In this document: piece by piece, positions 57,010 to 64,000 of the stretch
How the letters are laid out: every line of letters begins with the position of its first letter
How positions within the stretch are numbered: the first letter of the stretch is position 1
Assembly: GCF_023159225.1 (NCBI RefSeq)
Contig: NC_063166.1
Location: 49,593,149 to 49,657,148 of the forward strand
Direction of reading: 5' to 3'
DNA from: Perognathus longimembris pacificus
Taxonomy: Eukaryota > Chordata > Mammalia > Rodentia > Heteromyidae
Length of the DNA stretch: 64,000 bases
Translations under genes and position numbers: made by a program
Notes under the pieces: generated by a model
Seen by the model: only the letters and a program-made list of their open reading frames with translations
What the model was told of the DNA's origin: nothing
Databases searched by the model: none

Positions 57010-57870
57010 CTGCTGGAATGTCTTCCCAACAAGGGGATATTAAGAGGTGATCAGGTCCTGAGGAGCTGGCCCTTGTCCATGCCATAAGTCAGTCATGTAC
57101 TGATGGCTTAGTGCATTATTGTGGGGCAGACTTTAGTAGAAGTGAGATCTCTTTGCCGATCTGCTCTATCTCACCACGTGGTCGCCTGCATCCCTCTGGG
57201 TCTCTACGAAGTCCTCGCCAGCAAGAAGGTCCTTCCCAGATGCAGCTCCTCTTTTTTATTTTTCCTAAAAGAATCTAATGATTTTATTTTTATGGATGTA
57301 CTGAGAATGGCCATGTGCTGATTCGTTCCTGTGATCACAAGTAGTTTTATAGCAGTTTTGTTTCTTTCATTTTTCCTTTATAGATTAAATTTTGTGTTAC
57401 CATTACTCACAGAAACAAGGGCCAAGTATGGTATTTTTTTGTGAAACACATTTGACAAAGGAAGAACTTTCCTGGAATTCTAAAGAAACTTTTTTTCACC
57501 TTTGGATCCCATCTCTGTTATTTCTTTTTTAAACATTTCTCTTGATGCTGTCACATTACAGTTCTGTTGGCATATGTGAGCCTGTTCGGCAGGGTTTTTT
57601 TTGTACCTAACCCACTGGACCCACAAGTGGTCACAGATCATGATTTGGGAGAAAGGCTATATAAAAGACTTTAATTAGTCTCTTCTTAGTGGACTTCATA
57701 AGAACTAATAAATTCTCTTTAAGGAAGCAAACCTGAAAGGATCCTTCTGATGCAGCTTCTTGAACCTGAACCTTCACAACTGTGACCTAAATAAATCTAT
57801 TCTCTTTATAAATTACTCAGTCTGCAGTTCTCAGTTATAGCAACAACAGCAAAAGAATGGAGACAGTAAC
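57010..57870 (+). mobile_element. MaLR-type LTR interrupted by a 498-bp insertion
   Basis: Left part 57010-57250: GGTGATCAGGTCCTGAGGAG, CTCACCACGTGGTCGCCTGC, CAGCAAGAAGGTCCTTCCCA. Right part from 57749: AACCTTCACAACTGTGACCT, TTTATAAATTACTCAGTCTG and TTATAGCAACAACAGC. These are consecutive parts of one LTR. Confidence 0.72.
57251..57748 (-). pseudogene. Candidate 5'-truncated processed pseudogene of an unidentified gene
   Basis: The insertion is flanked by GATGCAGCTCCT (57239-57250) and GATGCAGCTTCT (57749-57760), a 12-bp target duplication with one mismatch. On the minus strand it ends in an A-rich tail (57251-57265 as T-rich on the + strand) with AATAAA at 57283-57288, about 18-20 bp before the tail, as in an mRNA 3' end. 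Upstream, 57656-57480 is open for 58 codons to a stop and reads HLWVQWVRYKKNPAEQ in part, with a lysine/glutamate-rich end. Above 57656 the frames are broken by stops. I do not recognise the protein. It could instead be an unfamiliar retroposon. Confidence 0.45.
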
Positions 57871-58039
57871 CAAGGGTGGGGAAGAGCTATCAGAAAGGAT
57901 AAGAGGGAACAAGCTATGAAGCTCACACAGGGACAAGGGAGTTTGCCTCCCACCATTTGCACAATGCACTTGTATTAGCAGAACACTCAGAAGGGGCTTG
58001 CCTCAACAACTAGGCAAAAGGAACAACGAGACATCACTA

Positions 58040-58210
58040 GCAATGTTTCCAAGCAAGGTCATGTATGTTCTCATTCACATGTGGAAACTAAAGTTGATCT
58101 CAAAAAAGTAGAAATTAGAGCTGTATACCCCAGAGCCAGGGAAGGCTAGAAGGGAAGGTGAGATGATGGCTGACAGCTACCAGGATGTGGTTGCATAGGA
58201 AAAATAACTT
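58040..58210 (+). mobile_element. Old L1 3' fragment
   Basis: TATGTTCTCATTCACATGTG, GAAACTAAAGTTGATCTCAA and CCAGGGAAGGCTAGAAGGGA follow the order of the L1M 3'UTR start. Confidence 0.5.
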
Positions 58211-58286
58211 AGAGTAGTCTAAAATAGCATGCCTATGGTTGGCCACAATTAATTGAATAATTCAAATGAGTTCATGGAGATGCTGG

Positions 58287-58289
<3 letters not shown>

Positions 58290-58332
<43 letters not shown>
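58290..58332. repeat. (GT)21 microsatellite
   Basis: Adjoins the 3' end of the following antisense SINE, so a reversed AC-type SINE tail is likely. Confidence 0.97.
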
Positions 58333-58334
<2 letters not shown>

Positions 58335-58556
58335 ATGCACATGCCAGTTCTGGGTCTTAAACTTGCAGCCTGAGTTCTGTCTATTAACATTTTTACTCAA
58401 AGAGGGTGCTCTATCGCTTGAGCCACATCTCTACTTCTGGCATTTGGGTAGTTAATTGGAGGGAATCGTCACACAGACCCTTTCCCTGGCTGTCTTCAAA
58501 CTTTGACCTTCAGATCTCAGCTTTGATTACAGACATGAGCCACCGATGCCCAACTT
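58335..58556 (-). mobile_element. B1-like/Geo composite SINE
   Basis: Reversed head TTACAGACATGAGCCACCGA (TAGCTAGGA segment lost), linker TAGTTAATTGGAGGGAATCG, Geo half CTTGAGCCACATCTCTACTT. Confidence 0.78.
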
Positions 58557-58702
58557 AGAGAGGCTTTGAGATGCTAGCATAAATAATTAATATGTTTAAG
58601 GAGACAGACTTACCAATTCATTTAACCATTCACATGGTACATACCACATTATACCCCATAAATGCATACTATTTATCATGTGTCAATTTTAAAAATACCT
58701 AT

Positions 58703-58918
58703 TACACCAGGCACTGGTGGCTCATGCCTGTAATTCTAGCTACTTATGAATCAGAGACCTGGGGCATTGAGATTAGAAGACAGTTCAAGCAGAGATGTCC
58801 ATGTTATTTCATCTCCAATTAATCAGCAAAATGCTGGACTGGATGCATAGCCAACCATGAGCAAATCAAGCAACATTGTGAAGCCCTGAGTTCAAGCCCT
58901 GGCACATTTGGGCACACA
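58703..58918 (+). mobile_element. B1-like/Geo composite SINE leading into CA repeat
   Basis: Head CATGCCTGTAATTCTAGCTA, a diverged middle, and an end GCCCTGAGTTCAAGCCCTGG. A CA/CATG tract follows to 58956. Confidence 0.75.
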
Positions 58919-58978
58919 CATGCATGTGCACACACACACATACACACACACACACTGTCTTTAAAAATGCAATATTAC

Positions 58979-59042
58979 ACTTCTCTGTACATCATTTTGA
59001 CAATAAATAAGAAAAAATAAAAATAAAATAAATAAATAAAAT
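58979..59042 (+). mobile_element. About 60-bp L1 3' stub with target duplication
   Basis: TTCTCTGTACATCATTTTGA and CAATAAATAAG are the last about 32 bp of the L1 3'UTR, followed by an A-rich AAATAAAATAAATAAA tail. TGCAATATTAC at 58968-58978 and 59043-59053 flanks it. Confidence 0.82.
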
Positions 59043-59295
59043 TGCAATATTACTCAACACCAACAAAGCAAAGATGCTGTAAGATGCATGGAATGGTCCC
59101 CAGCAAACTTGGATTGCTGGGCTTTGAGTTCTACAAGGATAAGCTAGAAACATAGGGCATGGTCATGAAGTAGGATATCTGAATATGATATAGTAGCAGA
59201 GCTGTAGTTACTAATGTCAACATCTCATATGAATTATGGACGTGTGAGAAGGGTGAAATCAGTGGAGGAGAGAAGTTCAAAAATGGAGCAACCAC

Positions 59296-59985
59296 ATTAT
59301 TTACCATAGCTAAGATATGGAATCACCCCAGATGCCCCTCAGTAGATGAATGGATCAAGAAGATGTGGTATATATACACAATGGAGTTTTGTGCTTCCAT
59401 CAAAAAGAATGACATTGCCTCATTCGTAAAGAAATGGAAAAACCTGGAAAAAATTACATTAAGCAAAGCAAGCCAGTCCCAAAGAAAAGTGAGTTGCATG
59501 GTTTCCCTCATTTGTAATAACTAGAATATATCTATGCTATTTGTAACAGGTATCCCAATAGCCTAATTGCTAAGTGCATAGAACCATACATAATGAAGCA
59601 TATCAAAAGGAACTCCAAGAATTGGAGGTTCTTCTTATATCCTATATGCAGTTATTTCTTCTGTTTTAGTTTTCTGTACCCTTTGTCTTGTGTATAAGTT
59701 TATCTAATCTGTAGGAGGAAAAGGGAATCACAGAAAAAGAGCAGGACAGAGGATAAACAAATGCAACAATGATACTCACTTGACACGATTTTGGATGGGA
59801 ACTATATAATATGGAGGGGACGAGAGTAGGGAGGGGTAATCACAAGAAAATGAGGGAGGGGGTAACAGTATTTAAAAAGAAATGTACTCATTACCTTACT
59901 TGTGTAACTGCAATTCCCCTGCACATCACCTTTACAATAAAGATAGATATAGAGAGAGACAGATAGATAAACAGATAGATGAACT
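59296..59985 (+). mobile_element. 5'-truncated L1 3' end
   Basis: It starts in ORF2. The frame is open through PSVDEWI-, [18 protein letters not shown] and LICNN to a stop at 59522-59524, so about the last 75 residues are intact. The 3'UTR has a G-rich tract near 59815-59875 and ends CACCTTTACAATAAA, then a GATA/GACA-type tail instead of poly(A). GAGCAACCAC (59286-59295) and GAGCAGCCAC (59986-59995) are the likely target duplication. Confidence 0.85.
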
Positions 59986-60204
59986 GAGCAGCCACCTGTG
60001 GAAAGGAATCTTGTGTAAACACATTGAAACTGTTAGGAATTAAGCAGACACATTGTTGGAGTGAAGGACAGCAAGCCCAGATGTTTAATCAGCTAGATAG
60101 AATAGAACATGCCCTTTACAATAATCATTAGCTGTGTATGGCTATCCTCATTTTGCTTTCCCAATCTAAATTAACTACCAGTAAAGAAAGCTCAAAAATC
60201 ACTC

Positions 60205-60345
60205 CCTTAGTTGTAGGAGCTGTATGTGGCTGGCATCTAAATACTGCAGTTAGAAAATATAGTTGTAGAATATTCTCTAACTGATAATAATAGAATATTT
60301 ACTATTGTAGAAAGTTCTGCTGAACAGTGCTGGCCCACATTTGGG
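60205..60345. mobile_element. hAT-type non-autonomous DNA transposon remnant
   Basis: GTATGTGGCTGGCATCTAAA and the end GAAAGTTCTGCTGAACAGTG match the mammalian element with CAGYGCTGTCCAATAGAA-type termini. The left end was not found. Confidence 0.5.
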
Positions 60346-61424
60346 AAGTGACTGAGAGGTGGATAGTTAGACAGCAGGAGAAGTAGAGACTTGCATGGGA
60401 ACACTGTCAATCAAAGGCAGGGGCTCAAATGCCAGCAGGCCCACCCATAGATCCACCTGCTGCCTACACCACAAAGAAACCCAGCTGGAAGTCAGTATGT
60501 TCCACCAGGAAATAGTTTACTTCATGAATGGGGTGGTAGGATAATCCTAGCCTGAACTTTTTATTTATTCTGAGTTTGAGCCTCTTTAGGCTCTGCCGTT
60601 TAATGGAATACTTCTTGATTGGTATTTTTAAGCCTCTCAACTTCTCTGTATTTCTGGTGTACTCCTGAACAGGTGTTGACATTGCTGAGGTTCACGGGGA
60701 ATGCAAGCCTTGGTAGATGGACCCAGATTCATCAGAGGAGTTGAGGCAATTTCCACACAGCACTGTGGTCATCATGTGCACAGAAACTCTACAAATTAAA
60801 TAATCAATCTTGAGGTGGCCTCTCCTCTTAGAAAGATGTTGGTAGTCAATCAAGGCATGAAATTAAACCGAAGAACTTAACTGGAGAGTTAAATTGCTGA
60901 ATGACGTAGGCTAGGGGGACCCAGAGATGAATTTGGAACAATATTGCAGAACAATTCTGCCAGAGAAAGGCATCTCACATGAAGTCTCACTACTGTGAGC
61001 TGAGTCAGGTGGAATGAATGGATCGGATCCCACCTTCTCTCATAAGAATCACCTAGCATCATTTTTCAGAATCTGTGGACTATCTCCCATCTAACCTCTG
61101 TTGAGTAAGTGTTGGACCAAGGAAAGCAAAGCTTTGAGTTCCCCCAAGAAACAGAAACTTTAAAATAAATAAATACAAGTTGCCCCTGAGACTTACAGCT
61201 GGCATCAGCTTTGATCCTGTGAGAGAAGTAACTTGGGTAAATAGGTATACTTTCCAGAGCAAGTATCAAGATACTAAGTACAGGAAGAATTGAGGTACTT
61301 GTTTGGTACCCCAAAAGTAGAGATATGAGAAAGGCTGCAAGGCATGATATCAGTCCCTCAAGTACAAGTGCTGCTTTCTGGGCACCGAAGCAAGTAATAA
61401 GAAGGTCATAGGCAACTTTCTGTC
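60346..61424. other. Nothing recognised
   Basis: No element or exon-like segment seen. Frames under 85 aa. Confidence 0.4.
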
Positions 61425-61735
61425 ATGATGACACAGTACCTGAGGAAAATCAGCTTAAGAGGAGAAAATGTTTGTTTTGGTTCATAGTTTCTGAAGTTTC
61501 AGCCCAGGGCTGCTTGGTTTCAGTGCCTTGGGGCCTGTGGTGAGGCAGAACAACATGGAGAGAGCCTATGGTAAAAAGTAACTGCTCCCCTATAGCAGTA
61601 GGGAAGCAAAGAGAAATAAATCAGACTAGGGTTCCAATAGTCCTTAAGGTCGTGCCCCCAGTGAGGTCACTTTTTCCACTATGTGGCACATCCCATCGCT
61701 TCCCCAGAGCTCCTTCACTTGGGGACAACTCTTGA
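61425..61735 (-). mobile_element. MaLR-type LTR, antisense
   Basis: CATGATGACACAGTACCTGA, TTTGGTTCATAGTTTCTGAA, GCCTGTGGTGAGGCAGAACA and GTGCCCCCAGTGAGGTCACT on the + strand are the reversed LTR. Related to, but different from, the element at 11.6 kb. Confidence 0.6.
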
Positions 61736-62740
61736 GTGCTTAAGACTTTGAAGGGCCTTTAAGATCCCTAACATAGCACGGACTTGACTCTGATTCCTGT
61801 GACTTATGTCCTCATGTGGGCTAAGGGACCTTGTGCCTGGAGAATGACAAAAAAAAAAAAAAAAAGGAAAATGTTAGAATGGCCGCTCAGCCACTGTGGG
61901 AGGACCACAGGGGTAGACACCAGTCAGACCATGCTTCCAGGCAGAAAGGGAGACTGAACAAACCCCAAGAAAGGGTTACAGCATGAAACCTGGAATGGGA
62001 AACAAGAAAAAACAGGACTCTACTGCCCTTCGTGTGGCTCTGCAGATCATTTAGGAACTTTAATGCCTGATGTGACATGAAGTCTGCTTGAAATAGGGGT
62101 CACTTTTTCCTTGGGTTCCCTCCTATTCCCAGGCCAGGCCTTGGCTTCTGCCTTTTCCCATTGTAAACTCTTTCCAAAGTGCTCATGTTGACACTGACAG
62201 AAGTGTGGAATGAAGGGAGAAGGTCAGCCTGACCCCATTCAGCAACCCAAGCCTCCTCCAAAGTTTACACAACAGGATCCTGGGTTTCTAGGTGATTGAT
62301 GTAAGTAAGGGTCTGAAGGAATCTCAAGGTGCTCCTTCAGCTTCATGAAAGCAAGCAACTATCTAAAGGCCCAAAGCACTGTCTACACAAGGGACAGGGT
62401 CACCGTGAGAAACCCAGCTGGGCTGGGCTCTGCTGGCAGCTGCTCTACTACCCTGCCCTGTGCATTTGAAACCAGCACACCAGGAACTTGACTTTTCTCA
62501 GCTCTGTTCAGACTCCCTCAATGGTAGGGGGTGGAGGTGGTTCACACCACAGGCTTCTCCAGCAGGCAAGCCTGAGCACTGTCCATATTGTGGCCTGATG
62601 GCCACCTTGGGGGTGGGAGGCAGGTTTCACCTGGGCAGAACTGGACAGTGTGTGCTCTGCCATTCCTCCTCCCCCTGCTGGGAGGGAGTGGGCAGCTGGC
62701 CACTAGTCTACAGACTGAACCACAAAAACAGCATCCTCTG

Positions 62741-62755
62741 TTGCCCTCTGCTGCC
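62741..62755 (-). promoter_or_regulatory. CTCF-like motif
   Basis: TTGCCCTCTGCTGCC, whose complement GGCAGCAGAGGGCAA fits the core CASYAGRKGGCR. Lies outside recognised repeats. Occupancy unknown. Confidence 0.35.
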
Positions 62756-63677
62756 GACTCTGGTACACTGCAGCTAGCTCAAAGGGAATTGCAAGAGGAG
62801 AGGACATGATTTCTCTTCCACCTACTTTTAGGCATTGTGCATGACTTTATAGGCATAGATCTTCTAACTGGGAATGTTTTATATTGACTCAATAATCCTC
62901 CCCTGGAAGTTAGAACACCATCACCCATCCTCATCAGTATCAGGGGAAGGACGTGCAGCTGTAGTTGGGGCTGATGGTGCTTTGGGAAGCTATGGCTGAG
63001 CATAAATTTTCACCCACAATGTGTGCAAGAGAAACATCCATCCTGCAGCAGAACACATTCAGGTCTGAGCACAAATCTTCACGTTGCTTCTTGAAGGCCT
63101 CACAGCCTTGTGTTTGTAAGGCAGCCGCTAGGCTGACCACCTGGGATGGGGAGAGATTTAAGTCTGGGAGTTCATGACCAGCTCAGGATAGCAAGGTCAC
63201 AATGGCCTGAGGCTGTGTGAACTTTTCCTAAAGTGGGGCGCCATGGTTCTGTCCCCACCCAACAGCAATAGCTTCTAAAAACTTAGCCTCTCCCGGCAAC
63301 TCTGCAACAGAAATTGCCAAGGATTTGATGGCGTGGACTAAACACTAGGCTTCTGTTCATACAGAGATGCTGTAGTCCTACTGTGCGCTCACTGCAGGAG
63401 TGGGGGAGGGGATCATATTCAAACAGACACAAATACCCATCCCTGGGGACTGCTTCCACTTTCTGCCAACTCCTTAGCTGTATTCTTAGGGGAAAGACAC
63501 AGCTCTTAGGCAGTGTGGCTGTGGGAAAACCATAACACAAAAGGAAAAGAGATCTTCACATCTGGGGCACTGTTCAGGACCTTCAGGAGACAGCCTTTCC
63601 CCTCCTTTCCTGCATTCTTGCGATGGTGGCTTGCATCCACATGCCTCAGTTCCTCTCAGGTGCAGATCTGTCATGGT

Positions 63678-63692
63678 CCAGCAGGAGGCAGT
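63678..63692 (+). promoter_or_regulatory. CTCF-like motif
   Basis: CCAGCAGGAGGCAGT, one core position off consensus. It points away from the minus-strand motif 0.9 kb upstream. Confidence 0.3.
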
Positions 63693-64000
63693 ACAAAAGT
63701 GGCAAAGAAAGGGACAATGGTGGGAGATGACGAGTGTGGAAGTGGAGCCACCAGAGACAAGAAGACAGGGACAGAAATGATGCCTTCCAGGCATCGGGGA
63801 GGATTTGTCAGACTCAGCTACTTATCATCAAAGTCTTAAAGGGGTTTGTGATCATTAAAAGAACTAATCAGATTTTCAAAGGGCATCAGGACTGTAAGAA
63901 ACAGAAGGGGATTGTGCTACCTGTTTGAGGGATGTCATGTGAAGTTGGGGGCATGGCGGGAGTGAGGTGCTGTGATATTTTATCTTCCTGTAGAGGAAGC

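Larger units (their letters stand above)
61736..64000. other. About 2.3 kb to the window end without recognised repeats
   Basis: A poly(A) run of 17 lies at 61849-61865 with no element attached. Two CTCF-like motifs are listed separately. The frames at 63283-63839 overlap on both strands and show no domain. Confidence 0.4.

Overview
This window is nuclear DNA from a mammal, most likely a rodent of the superfamily Geomyoidea (kangaroo rats, pocket mice, pocket gophers). The main pointer is a dimeric SINE with a tRNA-Ala/ID-like left half and a distinctive right half, in six copies. From memory this matches IDL-Geo, a SINE described as restricted to Geomyoidea. The other repeats fit: 7SL-derived B1-like SINEs, older ID-like SINEs, a rodent-type L1, MIR, MaLR LTRs and hAT/Tigger remnants. 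The species cannot be fixed from the sequence.

I find no protein-coding gene, rRNA, functional tRNA, CRISPR array or bacterial feature. Open frames are short, overlap on both strands, and many run through simple repeats or SINEs. The window reads as intergenic or deep intronic DNA. The only gene-derived sequence I can argue for is a candidate 5'-truncated processed pseudogene at 57251-57748, inserted in a MaLR LTR.

Layout. 1-7 kb: a solo LTR with a perfect 6-bp target duplication (1099-1567), several SINEs, a GAAA/GGAA satellite and an antisense L1 3' end. 7-10.4 kb: apparently unique DNA. 10.4-17 kb: SINEs, MaLR-type LTRs, two well-dated IDL-Geo insertions and an internally deleted L1. 17-32 kb: mostly unique DNA with a three-SINE cluster near 21.2-21.9 kb, a MIR split by a SINE, and a palindromic DNA-transposon remnant. 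32.4-37.3 kb: the richest block, with a 5'-inverted (twin-primed) L1, a young IDL-Geo inside an older SINE, an L1 inside a MaLR LTR, and an L1 carrying a short 3' transduction. 37-47 kb: pyrimidine satellites, an LTR remnant, SINEs, a Tigger-type transposon and old L1 tails. 47-56 kb: unique DNA, old L1, and GA and TATG satellites. 56-60 kb: a (GAA)39 tract beside SINEs, the pseudogene-in-LTR nest, a roughly 60-bp L1 stub and an L1 3' end. 60-64 kb: unique DNA, a hAT remnant, a MaLR LTR and two CTCF-like motifs.

The strongest results are structural: junctions and target-site duplications readable by eye that give the mechanism and relative order of insertions. The right (Geo) half is shared by two SINE families with unrelated left halves. 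I found no sign of a new multi-gene biological system. Family names and LTR subfamilies are from recall; no database search was run.
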